Assembly (NCBI GenBank): GCA_963691655.1
Contig: OY829329.1
Location: 54,077,408 to 54,141,407, forward strand
Length of the DNA stretch: 64,000 nt
Reading direction: 5' to 3'
Origin: Toxonevra muliebris
Taxonomy: Eukaryota; Arthropoda; Insecta; Diptera; Pallopteridae
Below, piece by piece: positions 35,694 to 49,032 of this stretch (the stretch's first letter is position 1; each line of letters opens with the position of its first letter). A model generated the notes under the pieces. That model was not told where the DNA came from, searched no databases, and saw nothing but the letters and a program-made list of their open reading frames with translations. The position numbers and the translations under genes are program-made.

Positions 35694-35875
35694 ACGGTAG
35701 CCTTAAAGATGAATCTAGATACACGTACACCGATAACGCTATGGAAGGATAAAGCGGTGGTTGAGATGAATATTGCGGTGTTGCATTCATATCAAAGTCA
35801 CAATATTACAATTGTTGATCATCATACGGCAAGTGAAAGTTTTATGAAACATTTCGAAAATGAATCAAAATTACG
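35694..35875 (+). CDS. Nos: Nos exon, oxygenase domain
   Basis: Acceptor TCACTATAG, donor GTGAGC. Reads [60 protein letters not shown] plus a split Arg. 182 bases, phase 2 exit. In NOS structures this region leads to the pterin pocket and dimer interface. It lies between two introns with long tandem arrays. Confidence 0.96.
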
Positions 35876-38800
35876 GTGAGCAAAAACATAAAATAAAAAA
35901 AATAAAATAATGAATGATGAAAAATAAGAAATGTTTAACTAGTTGCTTATTTATTTTTATTTTTTTGCTTTGTATAGATATGAATTTTTATTATTATTAT
36001 TATTACTTTTACTTGTATTTGTTTCGTTTTTTGTTTGTTCTGCGTGGCGTATGCGTAATATTAAATTTCCCGTTTACTGTAGCTATATCGTATATCCTTT
36101 AAAATAATTTTTTTATAGCATATACTGTGCGTATATATACTACTCACGCTGTTCAATTCTATGTGCATGGGTGTATATGAGTATGAGTGCGATTGTAATT
36201 TATGAGGAAACGTGTTTTATTTGACTTTCACGGTAATCTTTTGGCAGATTCGAGTGGTTTAATTTTTTTATATGCAAACATACGTTCATATGCTCGTTAT
36301 ATATGTGTCTTTTGCATTCATATGCTGACATATTATCTTTGTTCCGTTGCTAACTGTGAGACATACATAAATAAAACTTTTTGTTTTATTTTCAATTTTT
36401 TTTTTTCAATTTTCCGTGTAAACGATTTTATTAGCTGATATTATTATGTATTTTGTGGTTTGTGTTTTTAATAAAATGTTAAAAAAAAGTTTGCTATGCA
36501 CAAATATTATCAATGATATTTATGACTGTCAAAGGCTACATTATTTTAACATACTTAAACCATTTATTAAGCCTTTTATTCAGTATAAATTATTGCTAGC
36601 CCAACAAATACCTGCAGGACAAAATTTTCAACACTGAAAGCAGATAAAGTAGAAGTTCTAGTACAAGTATCGACACAAGTATTAACACAAGTACCAGTGC
36701 AAGTACCAGTATCAGTCAGTGCCAGTACCAGTGCAAGTACCAGTGCAAGTACCAGTGCAAGTACCAGTATCAGTCAGTACCAGTGCCAGTACCCAGTACC
36801 AGTACCTGTACCAGTACCAGTACCAGTACCAGTGTACCAGTACCAGTGTACCAGTACCAGTGTACCAGTACCAGTGTACCAGTACCAGTGTACCAGTACC
36901 AGTGTACCAGTACCAGTGTACCAGTACCAGTGTACCAGTACCAGTGTACCAGTACCAGTGTACCAGTACCAGTGTACCAGTACCAGTGTACCAGTACCAG
37001 TGTACCAGTACCAGCGTACCAGTACCAGTGTACCAGTACCAGTGTACCAGTACCAGTGTACCAGTACCAGTGTACCAGTACCAGTGTACCAGTACCAGTG
37101 TACCAGTACCAGTGTACCAGTACCAGTGTACCAGTACCAGTGTACCAGTACCAGTGTACCAGTACCAGTGTACCAGTACCTGTGTACCAGTACCAGTGTA
37201 CCAGTACCAGTGTACCAGTACCAGTGTACCAGTACCAGTGTACCAGTACCAGTGTACCAGTACCAGTACCTGTGTACCAGTACCAGTGTACCAGTACCAG
37301 TACCAGTACCAGTACCAGTGTACCAGTACCAGTGTACCAGTACCAGTGTACCAGTACCAGTGTACCAGTACCAGTGTACCAGTACCAGTGTACCATTACC
37401 AGTACCAGTGTACCATTACCAGTACCAGTGTACCAGTGTACCAGTACCAGTACCAGTGTACCAGTACCAGTGTACCAGTACCAGTGTACCAGTACCAGTG
37501 TACCAGTACCAGTGTACCAGTACCAGTGTACCAGTACCAGTGTACCAGTACCAGTACCAGTGTACCAGTGTACCAGTACCAGTACCAGTACCAGTACCAG
37601 TACCAGTACCAGTACCAGTACCAGTACCAGTACCAGTACCAGTACCAGTACCAGTACCAGTACCAGTGTACCAGTACCAGTGTACCAGTACCAGTACCAG
37701 TGTACCAGTACCAGTGTACCAGTACCAGTGTACCAGTACCAGTGTACCAGTACCAGTGTACCAGTACCAGTGTACCAGTGTACCAGTACCAGTGTACCAG
37801 TACCAGTGTACCAGTACCAGTGTACCAGTACCAGTGTACCATTACCAGTACCAGTGTACCAGTACCAGTGTACCAGTACCAGTACCAGTGTACCAGTACC
37901 AGTGTACCAGTACCAGTGTACCAGTACCAGTGTACCAGTACCAGTGTACCAGTACCAGTGTACCAGTACCAGTACCAGTGTACCAGTGTACCAGTGTACC
38001 AGTACCAGTACCAGTACCAGTGTACCAGTACCAGTGTACCAGTACCAGTGTACCAGTACCAGTGTACCAGTACCAGTGTACCAGTACCAGTACTTTGGAA
38101 GTGAGAAAGAACTGGAAATTATAACTTATTTTCTATGTGAATGCACAGATCAGATTTACATACGGAGAACAAATTTAAAAAGCTCTCAATAATTCAAATG
38201 GCCAACAGTTCAGAAATATAAACCAATCTGTATTGCACCACTCGTGAATTCAAGGGGTTTCAGGTGATTTTAATTCCTTAATTGACGAAACTCTCGTAGT
38301 TGTTGATTTTCAGAGATAGTGAGAGAATAAGCCAAACAGATTAGTAAATCAGTTGAAACCAGCTTTTTTTTATTGAATAATTCTGCATACACCAAAATTC
38401 AATTAAAATTTTCAAGGTTTTAAGTGGATGTAAAAATTATTTTTTAAAAAAGCTCCACTCAATTTTAACACTACATAAATCCCAAAGCTTATCAGCGAAA
38501 TTAAAATTAAAAAAAAAAACAGGTCAAAATTTTCGTTGATAACCTTGAAAGAAAAACAAAATAAATTAATATTTAAATTCTGTTTTTATTTTTGTATTTT
38601 TTTTTGTTTGCGAATTGGTTTTTTAAAAATTTTTTTTGCTCTTAGTTTCGTAAAGTTTATAATTCATTTTTGTTCAAAATACATATGTAAACAAAAACAA
38701 ATTTCAACAGTTATTCATAAAAACAATTGCGCTGATAAACTTTTGCCATCATCTTCACTCACATGACTAAAATTTTTTAATTATTGATAAACATTTTGTT

Positions 38801-40220
38801 GTATATTTTTGAAAACAGAAGTTCGAAAATATTTTAACACAGAACAAATTTCTATTCCTAGTATTTAGTATTTTTTTATGTTTTACTCTAGGCACGTGTT
38901 TGCTGTTTATGTCGTTTATTTTTATGTAGTAAATATTTTTTACGTGATTTTTGGGATTTGATAAGCGATTACTTTTAGTACCAGTTTGTACTTAATTTGT
39001 TTCTGATAATAACTTGTCATGTGACTCTGTATATTTCAAAATAATAGTTCTCCATTAAAAAAAATCTGATTAGGCCGAAAATTAATTTTAGTTTTAATTT
39101 AATAACCCAATATTTTCAGAAAGTATTGATTCATGAATCCCTAAAACGTACGCAGAAGACGCACCGGGCATTTATCAATTTAATTAAAGAAATAGGCACA
39201 AAAATTTTTTAGAAGCTAACATGTTTTATGTTAGAATGGTTATTTGAAATAATCAATAATTCATAAAAAACATGGATCAATTCTAGAAGGGAACGATATT
39301 TCTCCAATAGAACAAAATGTAAAAAGATTAGATTTCTATTCCGGTCGAAGACTAATCTAACTCTGGCTTGATAAGGAACTGTTTTTCTGTTTTTGTTTTA
39401 TTCACCTGTTTCGCAATTAATCACAGTCTAATGGAAAATCTACGCATAGAGATAATCGACTTATTATGACGCAAATACACTCACTTATAAACATTACCTA
39501 AGCCAAGTATTTTTAAAAAGCTTGCGAGATAATGAAACTATTTAAATACAATATTTCAAGTTCCAGAATGCTTTACACAATACTATGTAATCGAATAACA
39601 AATATGTATGGAATAAATATTTATATTAAATTAAATTTAATCACAATTTAATTTTCTATTTACACCAAATAATCAGCCAAATAATAATAATCGTAATCGT
39701 AAACGCACGACTGAAAATTATTCTAGCATTATTTACTTATGTTATTTATTACAGGAGTGCAAGCTTCTCCGCGTACGTGGGTAGTTACAAATTCGAACCG
39801 TAAAATAACAATAGCTTAACTTAGCTGCTACCATTTAAGTAACTGCTACTACTGCTGCACGAACGAAAGAACAAACTCATGCCATTTTAGCTGTCAATTT
39901 TATTATGCATATCCTTTATGTTAAACTAATATTATCCTTCGTTACATTCAATTATCCTTTTTTGTTTTCAGTGTATTTGTATGTGTGTGTGTGTGTGTGT
40001 GTGCTAGCATTCCTCTAGCTATTACTATGCATGTGCTACTGATTTTTCATTTATACATTTATCTATTCATTCTCTCAATCACATACTTACAAACATACTT
40101 ACCTATTTTGCAATCTGTTTTTTCTGTTATTTCTGTTACTTTTGCTGCTGCTGCTGATGCTATTATTTCTCCACCTCCTCCTGTACTCCACCTACTGTTC
40201 TACCTCCTACTTCATCACAG
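35876..40220 (+). other. Nos intron, 4.3 kb, with CCAGTA-type array
   Basis: Donor GTGAGC, acceptor TACTTCATCACAG. About a third is the array at 36640-38094. 38095-40200 is AT-rich with (GT)n at 39981-40003; no other element recognised. Confidence 0.85.
36640..38094. repeat. Composite CCAGTA / CCAGTGTA minisatellite
   Basis: The dominant unit is the 14-mer CCAGTACCAGTGTA, a 6-mer CCAGTA plus an 8-mer CCAGTGTA, repeated for about 1.25 kb. A pure (CCAGTA)n block lies at about 37567-37665. Rare variants (CCAGCG, CCTGTG, CCATTA) are scattered. The left edge (36640-36780) is a degraded hexamer series (ACAAGTA, CCAGTGCAAGTA). No stop codon can form, so long frames of VPVPVYQYQC type are open on both strands; these are not genes. 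Confidence 0.97.
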
Positions 40221-40430
40221 CAATGGCTGTCCCGCTGACTGGATATGGATTGTGCCACCATTGTCTGGTTCGATTACTCCAGTTTTTCATCAGGAAATGG
40301 CATTATATTATCTTAAGCCATCATTTGAATATCAGGATCCGGCATGGCGTACACATATCTGGAAGAAGGGACGTGGTGAGGGTAAAAGCAAAAAGCCAAG
40401 ACGTAAATTTAATTTCAAACAAATCGCAAG
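40221..40430 (+). CDS. Nos: Nos exon with pterin-contact residues and first half of calmodulin helix
   Basis: Acceptor TTCATCACAG, donor GTAAGA. Reads [55 protein letters not shown] and [15 protein letters not shown]. The WIWIVPP and FHQEM segments line the tetrahydrobiopterin site and dimer interface in [14 protein letters not shown] starts the basic amphipathic calmodulin-binding helix. 210 bases, phase 2 exit. Reading on into the intron gives a stop at the first intronic codon (GCA AGG TAA). Confidence 0.96.
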
Positions 40431-41744
40431 GTAAGAGTTGAGAGTTTTCTTCCACCTTCGACTATATCTATATATATTTGACTTGTTTATGTTTTACTTC
40501 ATTTGTGCTCTTTGTTTTTGTTTTTTATTTTTCTTTGTATGATAACAAAAACTGACAAGTGTAAAGGTATAAATATATACTTATGCTTATGTGTGTGTGT
40601 GTTTGTGCATTTGCACTTGTAATTGTATTTGTTTAAGCAATCAAATACCGCCATATACTGTAAGTTTTTTTTATGTATATTGGAATTTAAGTGTATGTAT
40701 GTGTGTGTGCGAGGCTTGTCGAAATCACAAAGGATTATCACTTAAGTGGATTACAAGGGTATTTTGTTGTATTTGTAAAGTAGCGTATACTTGCAAATTT
40801 TGTTGTTATTATAATCCGCAGACACAGTCAACGTCACCGTAGTGCAAATGAAAGATTGAATTTGATGTGATTTATTGTTAAGTGTTTTAAGTGTGATTGA
40901 AGGCATATGCATACATACAGACTTTTTAAATGGGATAAAGTTATTAAATTTTATTAAATTAAAATTTCTATTATTTTGGTTTTGTTTAATTAAAACTCAA
41001 TTTAATTCAGAAAGGTTTTTCATAATAAATTTATGTATTTAATCTGGGCATAATAATACAACAGCTATTCTGTGTATTCCGCAGATTATATGCAATTTTT
41101 AACATTCCAGATAGTTTGTGTCATATGTATATGCTTTTAAATAGTAGAGGTTCTACTTGTGTTTTAATGATAAGTCGAAAAAATTTCCGAAGCCTCGTTT
41201 CCAAATCAATTTATTTGAACATCAAAGAAAAAATAATTAAAAAATCTATAAATGAAATATAATAAAACGAAAAACATAGTGTGAGACTTATATCATACCA
41301 GCTCCGAGATACGCGAGAGTGTATCTGTAACTAGCAGATCTAAAGTTTTTCTAAGAAAGATTTAAATTTTCTCGTCTTTAAACGTTTATCCACTAGTTGT
41401 ACCAATGCTACACTGCACCAACGATCAGTTTTTGATTTTAAGGATATTCTTTCTTTTTTAAATATTGTTCATGCCTGACGAGCTTCTATCGAATTCAGGG
41501 CTAATCTGTTATTTACTCTATTCTTGGTTTTTTGAGAGCAAAAAGAAAGTGCTTGAACAAAACTGATGGATGAAGTTAATGGAGTTTAGTTAAATACTTC
41601 AAAAATTTTGTATTAACTCAAGAACTTAGGGAATATTTTTGTATAGGAATGACTCATTTTTTGTCCATAACATGAAAATTTGGGTTACCAAAAATCAACA
41701 AATAAAATTAAAAAATTTTTTTTCTAAAGACTGGAACCCATTCC

Positions 41745-43400
41745 ATACCTTTCTTTCTCTTCTTGTCTTTCCCTCCCCTCGCTCTCTATCTTTTCTCCCC
41801 TTTCTTTTTCCTCCCATTTTTACACCCTTAACTTTTTCATTTCTATCCTTTCACTCTCTTCTTCTTCGCCCTCTCTTCTTTATCTTTTTACTCCTTACTA
41901 TCTCCTTTTTCTACTTCCATCCTCTTTTACAACTTTTCCTCTTTCACTTCCCAATTATCACTTTTCTGTTTCCATTTTCCCATGTTCGGATTTCTCCTTT
42001 CTTTTTCCCCCCCCCCATTTTTACTCCCTTAACTTTTTCGTTTCCGTCCTTTCACTCTCTTCTTCTTCGCCCTCTCTTCTTTATCTTTTTACTCCTTACC
42101 CTCTCTTTCTTCTACTTCCATCCTCTTATACAACTTTTTCTCTTTCACTTTCCAATTTCCACTTTTCCGTTTCCATTTTTCCATGTACGGATTTCTCCTT
42201 TCTTTTCCCCCCCATATTTACTACCTTAACTTTTTCATTTCCGTCTTTTCACTCTCTTCTTCTTCGCCCTCTCTTCTTTATCTTTTTACTCCTTACCCTC
42301 TCCTTCTTCTACTTCCTTTCTCTTTTACAACTTTGCCTCTTTCACTTCCCAATTTTCACTTTTCCGTTTCCATTTTCCCATGTTCGGATTTCTCACTGCC
42401 GCTTTCTCTATTTTACTTTTCCTATACCGCTTTTCTTCTTTCCACTAACTCCCAATCCTTTCTCACCTTCTACTTTCTCCACTTGCATTTTCTCCTCTTT
42501 CTTCTTTTACTACTCATTTTCTTCCCTTTGCCTTTCCTCCTTTCACTTTCTTTCCATTCAATTTCTTATTTTTTATTTTCATCGCTTTCACTTTTCCTCC
42601 TTTCCAATTTCCCCTCTTCCACCTTCACCTCTTTCGCATTTATCCCTTCTACATTCTCCTCTTGCAATTTTCCTCTTCCACGTTTCCCCTTTCGCTTCCT
42701 CCCTTTCACTTTCTCCCTTTCATGTTCTCCCCTTTCACTTTCCTTCCTTCTACTTTCTCCCTTCACCTTTCCTCATTTCTTCTCCATTTTATTTCCTTTC
42801 ACTTTTTCTGCTTTCACCTTTTCTCCTTTCCACTTTCTCCCCTTTAATTTTCTCACTTTCTATTACTCCATTTCCTTTTTCTTCACTCTTCTCATTTTCT
42901 CCTCCATTTTCTTCCCTTACACTTTCTTTAAGTCCACTTTTTCCTCTCCCTCTCTTTTTTCACCATCCATTCTTTCCTCTTTTAAAAGTTATCCCTGCCC
43001 CTTCCTTTTAATGTCTCTTTTTTTATTTCTCTTTTCCACCTCTGTTTCTTTATCTCTACTCCCTTTCATGCTCACTTCATCCTCTTTATTTCACTTTTCC
43101 CTCCTTCTCCCTCTATTTTTCCCTAATTCCCTCTCTCCCCATTTTTTTACTTCAAAATCTTCCTCTTCCAATTTTTCTTCTCTCTCTTTTTCATTCGTTT
43201 TCTCCTTGCCAATTTTACTCTCTCTCTGGTTTTCCCTTCTATGCTGTCTTATTCAATCTCCCTCCTCTCTCGTTCCTCCTTTCTATCTCTCTTTATCCAT
43301 CCTCACTTCCCCTCCTCATTTTCCACCTCTCTATTTCTCTTCTATTCTCTCTACTTCCCATTTTCTGCCTCCTTTCTTCTTTTTACTCTCCCCACCTATT
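41745..43400. repeat. Polypyrimidine array, about 1.65 kb, with a 200-bp tandem repeat
   Basis: The plus strand is almost all C and T. The first part has a higher-order unit of about 200 bases: CATGTTCGGATTTCTC-type landmarks occur at 41981, 42182 and 42379 (spacings 201 and 197), with a further copy to the left lacking the landmark start. The rest is short CTTTCACTTTCTCC-type units. Long serine/phenylalanine/proline-rich frames are open only because of this composition. Confidence 0.92.
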
Positions 43401-44640
43401 CTTTATTTATGCAGTGACTGTAAAAAACTGCAGTACTGCATTTTCAAGTCGAAGTTTTAAGGATTTCATTTTTTCCTTGGGGTCCGAAGCTCCTCATTCT
43501 CATACTATATGGTCAAGGTTATTTATTTTTACCTAAACTTTTTAATTTTATTTCTTTCTATAAAGTTTTCAAACTACTTTCTAAAATTATGAACTCTTTT
43601 AAAGCAATTAAATGAACTTTCAAATAGGCTTAAAATTTTCCATAAATTTCTCGTTTCAATAAATTTCCAAGTATGCATTTAGTAGTTATTTAAATATTTT
43701 TGTTAAATTCTTTAAATTTAAATTTTTTCTTCTTGTTTGTGTGGTACTTAAACCAAAAACCAAATAAAATTTTTGATATTCTGTGAAACAAATTCGAGTT
43801 TATTTTACTTGCAATTGCAATTGTAATTGCAATCAATCCAATTTCAATCAATTAGTTCCATTAGTTTTATTTACTTCTATATGTATGCATGCCAATAGTT
43901 ATTCCAGCATTTAATGCCAGCTTAAATAACAGAATTCCAATAACAATTTGTACATTTTTTTGGGGGGTTACAAGCGCATAAAAGTACTACAAAAGTTCAT
44001 TTCAAACTCATAAAATTTTAACAGTGTCTAGCAACAACAACAAACAAAAAAGATGAATTCTGCCCGCAGACAAAAGGCAAAAGTGAAAAAGTTACCAGCA
44101 ACGAACAACAACAGCAAAAAGTTTCATTTTAACAACCTTAAATGTTAACCAAAAAAAAAAAAGAAAAAAATCGAAAGCAAAACAAAAAAAATAATAAACC
44201 TAATGAAAGGGATGGCGCTAAAATTTAAATCACATTGGAAAAAGGATTAGTATGCAGTGAGGTAGTAGGAGACAATGAGGGAAACGCGACGTCAGACGCT
44301 AAATGGAGGCACAATGCCACTTTATATATGGTATAATTTACATAGAGCTGCAAGTGATGCCACTGTATCTTGTTGTTGTTGCTGTTGGTATTTGTTGTCT
44401 GTTGCTGACATTTATGTTAAACTTTTCTACACAGCGTTTTTGTTTTTTTATATCTATTTTTCAAAAAAAAAAAAAAAAAAAAATGAAACAAGTTTTCAAT
44501 CTGGCGCATATTTATCTACATATCTATGTGTGTGTGTGTATGTCTGTATATCCGTTTTAAAGCCACCACCATTATGTTAAAAGATCACAGTCAATAAGGT
44601 ACATAGTTGTAAACTGAATATGTCTGTGTGTGTTTATATA

Positions 44641-45931
44641 CAGGGTGACAATTGTAAAGTGACGCAAGTTTAATACTCTGCAGCAAGCTTTGCCATTTAC
44701 CGTTACTTTAATTTAAAAAGCAAATTAATTCATCATTGGCTTTGCTTTTAATTTCATTTGAACTTTTGTTATTACATTTTGAAATTTCCATAAAAATGGA
44801 CAAGGAAAATATTCGTCGTGAAATTATGAAATATCATTTGGCAAATTATAGTAGCCGTCAAATTGCAAAGGCTTTAAATTTGTCAAGTCGTACGGTAGAC
44901 CGAGCTATTATTCGATATAATGAAACTGGGGGTTTTGGAGATAGAGACGCGGGGAAAATTTTCAACAGTTGCCACTACTGGTTTAACAGAAAAAATTCGT
45001 AAACGAATCAAGCGAAATCCAAGGCGCTCAATGAGAAAAATCGCTAAGGAAGTGGGAGTAAACCGTGAAACAGTGCGAATCATTGCAAAATCAAAGCTTA
45101 ATCTTAAGCCGTACAAGCTCCGAAAAGCTCAAGATTTGACACAAAAAAAGAAAGATTTGCGACTGCAAAGATGCAAGGCGTTGCTAAGCTCCTCCGTGTT
45201 AAAAAATGTTGAAAATATCTTGTTTACAGATGAAAAAATTTTCACGGTTGAACAACATTTCAATGCGCAAAATGACCGAATGTAGCTAACATCATCATCG
45301 CAACAAAATAGGACTGTTGGCCGAGTTCAAAATCCAGCTTCCGTTACGGTATGGGCTGGAGTTTCCGCTAATGCCAGAACCCAGAACCCCTCTAATATTC
45401 GTTGAAGAGGGTGTTAAAATTGACCAGGTTGTTTATCGGAGCATTTTAAATGAACATGTTCTTCCCTGGGCCCAAGATACATTTGGAAATGAAAACTGGA
45501 CTTTCCAGCAAGATTCTGCACCTTCCCACAAAATTAACGCAAACATGGATAAAAGACAATTTTTCTGGATTCATAACATCTCAAGAATGTCCACCATACT
45601 CCCCAGACTTGAATCCAATGGACTACTCTATTTGAAGTATTTTAGAGAGTAAGGCTTGTGCATCTCAACAGCACAGTCTGGAGTCGCTGACAAATTCATT
45701 AGAGAAAGCCTGGACTGAAATTGATCAGGAAGTCCTGCGGCGAACAGTCCTACGATTTCCGGATCGATTGAAGGCATGTGTGCAGGCTAAAGGAGGTTAT
45801 ATTGAATGAGGTGGGGTTCAAATGAATGCTCATGTATTCAGCAATGTTAACACTTAATTGTACTTAATGGAAGTACGTCCTTTTGAAAATAACTGCTGAA
45901 ATGTGTGCGTCACTTTACGATTGTCACCCTG
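44641..45931 (+). mobile_element. Tc1/mariner-superfamily element, probably DD37D (maT-like)
   Basis: Inverted ends CAGGGTGACAAT-x-GTAAAGTGACGCA match over 26 bases with one mismatch, and TA flanks each side (TATA-CAGGG, CCCTG-TATA). The 1291-base length is typical. The ends and target site are still clear, so the insertion is fairly recent compared with the LINE relics, although the transposase is broken. Confidence 0.9.
44797..45810 (+). pseudogene. Broken Tc1/mariner-type transposase (DD37D-like)
   Basis: Starts MDKENIRREIMKYHLANYSS at 44797, with helix-turn-helix SSRQIAKALNLSSRTVDRAI, a frameshift near 44950, then RRSMRKIAKEVGVNRETVRI. Catalytic blocks: ILFTDEKIFTV (first Asp), a stop near 45285, WTFQQDSAPSH (second Asp), a frameshift near 45535, and CPPYSPDLNPMDYSI (third acidic residue is Asp in PMDY). 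Allowing for the frameshift, about 37 residues separate the last two Asp, which suggests the DD37D group. Ends AKGGYIE at a stop near 45810. Confidence 0.85.
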
Positions 45932-47504
45932 TATATTTGTATGTATGTGTATATGTACGCAAAAACTTTAACAATGATAATTTAATTTTAATAAAGTTGT
46001 AAACATGTGTATGAGTACATGAATATCCGTATGCAACCCAGTAGTAAATATTTCAAGCAGTTCTTGAAAGTTTGAAAGTTTAAAGGAAATATTTGTTCAC
46101 AGACAAATTGGTTTGATTCGTTGTGCATAGAATGTAATGACTAAGGATGTTGGATCATATTCTTATAGATCGTTCTTTTTAATTAGTTTTTGTATAGTAT
46201 GACCTCATAAAAGTTGCCACATCCATCATTTTGGTTTTCTATTTGCTAAAAAAAGACCTGTTTATCTAGCAGAACCAAGAGAAGGAGGGCAAATTTGCAC
46301 ATAAAATATGTCAGACATTATGATCGCTGTTCCTGAATCAAAAGATTTTTTGAACGAAAGAAAAACCTAAACGCTCTCTTTCGCAATATCGGAATAACAT
46401 AGTAAATTACCATACTCTCAATAAAAGTTCAACATCTTTTCACTTCAAAGCCAAACTCTTAAAGAGAGGGAGAGCGTACTTCTTACTAACAAAAAAGTGC
46501 TTCCGAATATGATCTGTAGAACTTATTTTACCGCTGTGCATATAGTATAATTTATAACATAATTTTGATGTTGCTGCTACGTATAGCTGATGACTGTTAA
46601 TGTTATTGTTTTCCCAAAAAAAAAAAAACACAACAACAAACAGTTGATGAATTAAATTTTACATAAATTTTCGGTATAATTTTATTAAAATACGTGGGAA
46701 CAATTAACTTTAATTGCTTTTAATGGATTAAAACGCTATTCTGTTGCTGTGCCTATAATTATGTGAGTGTGTGTGTGTGTGTGTGTATAAGTATGTAAAT
46801 GAAAACACATATACATATGCACATGTGCTTGTATATACTTACCATTATAGAGTATCACATGATACCCGGATGTGATTATTTATAACTATGAGCGCGCTTC
46901 AATAGGAAACTTTTTAAAATTTAATTACTATTATTTTGCATAAAATGTGTTAATGAATTTCAAATATTTATTAAGTTTGCACATACATATATTAAATATG
47001 TTCATATCTATATTATTTTTAACAGCTTTATACATATAAATAAATCATATTTTTTAAGTAGAATTATCATCACAATGATATATCACTGGGATTTTTTTTA
47101 GCAGGAAGTTAATTTTGTTTTTTTATATTTATATGTAGTGTATAGTTATTTAAATTTTTACTATTGTGACCTCGACTTTTGTCAGAGATGTGAATTGTTG
47201 TATATATATATGTGTTTCCTCTCACCTACACCAAAACAATTCAATTTTGGAATCACAAATGAAGACATGAAAATTTCATTGTGTATTTCATATTAAAATT
47301 AAAAGTTGACTGAGTTAATAACCAAAACGTTTTCCAAAACTTACCACTAACGAAATAATGAAAATATTTTCGTTAGTGTCGGCTTGACTGGACATTTTTG
47401 TCATATGAAAAAATCAATTACTTATGATGTTGTTTATTATTCGTTATTAGTTAAGCAGATCTTCGGGTCTCCAATATATTAACTGAAATTGCTGTCTTTA
47501 CTAA

Positions 47505-47605
47505 TGATTTAACCGGCGTTAAACTGTAAGTCCAGCCATGTGGTAGCACAATGAGGTACTCAGACCTAAGTGTGTCTCTAGACAGCTACTTCAACTTAAC
47601 CTTAG
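47505..47605 (+). mobile_element. SINE fragment with LINE-like 3' tail
   Basis: CCGGCGTTAAACTGTAAGTC, then ATGTGGTAGCACAATGAG and CTAAGTGTGTCTCTAGACAG, ending CAACTTAACCTTA. It aligns with the minus-strand copy at 61505-61790 and, over its tail, with the LINE 3' end at 26735-26817. Confidence 0.65.
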
Positions 47606-47762
47606 TAATGGCTTTGATTTCAGTCCATGACCTTCCTGATTTTTAAACTTAACCTTCAAGTATGGGCTTCCGTGTAGTTTTGGGCCAACCTCCTTTGAGG
47701 TGTCTATTCTAAAGCATGGTGGTTAATTTTGGACGTGAGGTTTCGAATTTTCTCAATATATA

Positions 47763-49032
47763 TTGGAGTATGAAAGTATAAACTCGTATTTTTTTTCGTA
47801 ATATGGACATTTATTGTGAAAAAGTGATTATAAATTTATTCTTTAAAGTATTGTCCATCGTTAGCCACAACTTTTTCCCATCTTTCTGGTAGCATACGGA
47901 TTCCGTGTCGAAAGAACTCCTCATCTTTTGAGGCTATCCACGAATCGACCCATTTTTTGAGTTCTTCGAAAGAACGGAAGTGCTGTTCAGCCAGGCCATG
48001 TGTCATCGATCGGAACAAGTGGTAATCAGAAGGAGCAATGCCTGGAGAATACGGCGGGTGGGGTAGCACTTCCCATTTCAGCGTTTCCAAGTATGTTTTT
48101 ACTTGCCTTGCAACATGCGGCCGAGCATTGTCGTGCTGAAGAATAACTTCGTCATGTCTATTCTCATATTCTGGCCTCTTATCCTTTAATGCTCGGCTCA
48201 AATGCATCAATTGTAGTCGGTAGCGGTCGCCAGTGATCGTTTCATTCGGTTTCAACAGCTTATAGTACACGACACCTTTCATATCCCACCAATGAGCTTG
48301 GATCCATGGATGTTCGGCTTTGCCGTTGATGTTGATGCATGTCCGGGTGATCTCCATGATCTTTTGCGCTTTGGGTTATTGTAACGTATGCACTTTTCAT
48401 CACCAGTCACAATTCGATGCAGAAATCCTTTTCTGTAGTTCAATCAGCAGTTCACATGTGAAAAATCGTCTTTCGTCTCTCGGCTTCAATTCGTACGGCA
48501 CCCAATTTCCTTGCTTTTGAATCATTCCCAAAGCTTTTAATCGTTTAGAAATGATTGATTGATCAACTCCTAAAGATTCTGCAAGTTCTTGTTGCGTTTG
48601 ACATGAATCTTCTTCGAGTGATGCCTTCAATTCTTCATCTTCGAACTTTTTCGGGCCGCCTGAACGTTCCCTGTCTTCAACATCAAAATCACCACTTTTC
48701 AAACGGGCATACCACACCTGACACATTCTAACGTCTATAGCACAGTCAGGATAAGCTTCAGTGAGTACGATGTGCTTCAATTGCGTTTTTCTTTAAATGG
48801 AAGAAGCAAATTAAAACTTCCCGCAAAACTTTGTTTTGTTGGCACGAAATTCGACATTTTCAGCTATAGTAAAACACTTTTGTAAAATTATTAAAATTAT
48901 TTGACAGATCAATTCTTATAGTATTTTTGGCGCTCTTCGAGATAGAATAGCTGTCAATGTAAAAAAAAAAATGGCGCGTATGATAGATATGAAGTTAGTC
49001 ACAATTACGAGTTTATACATTCATACTCCCAA
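47763..49032 (-). mobile_element. Mariner element
   Basis: Inverted ends: TTGGAGTATGAAAGTATAAA with CTCGTA on the left, and TTGGGAGTATGAATGTATAA with ACTCGTA on the complement of the right, flanked by TA. About 1.27 kb, the usual mariner size. The transposase on the minus strand is mutated. Confidence 0.88.
47836..48857 (-). pseudogene. Mariner transposase (DD34D), several frameshifts
   Basis: Probable start MSNFVPTKQ at 48857, then FFHLKKNAIEAHR, a shift, LTEAYPDCAIDVRMCQVWYA, LKSGDFDVEDRERSGGPKKF, LAESLGVDQSIISKRLKALG and WVPYELKPRDERRFFTCELL. Another shift precedes GFLHRIVTGDEK (first Asp), and one more precedes WWDMKGVVYYKLLKPNETIT. Second Asp in ILQHDNARPHVARQ, third in YSPGIAPSDYHLF. 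C-terminus MLPERWEKVVANDGQYFKE. Overall layout resembles Mos1-type mariners. At least three frameshifts make it inactive. Confidence 0.88.

Noticed and set aside
36697..38192. Open frames of more than 450 codons on the plus strand and up to 208 on the minus strand
   Set aside because: They read VPVPVYQYQC and similar in every frame because the CCAGTA/CCAGTGTA array cannot form stops; no start context, domain or exon structure.
40142..40220. Extension of the 40221 Nos exon leftwards through an open frame
   Set aside because: The sequence is a CTG/CTC-rich acceptor tract ending in CACAG; protein homology to NOS begins exactly after it.
41639..43460. 196- and 425-codon plus-strand frames rich in F, S, L, P with apparent membrane character
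   Set aside because: Produced by a polypyrimidine tract; hydrophobicity follows from T-rich codons, and the 200-bp tandem unit explains the repeated peptide.
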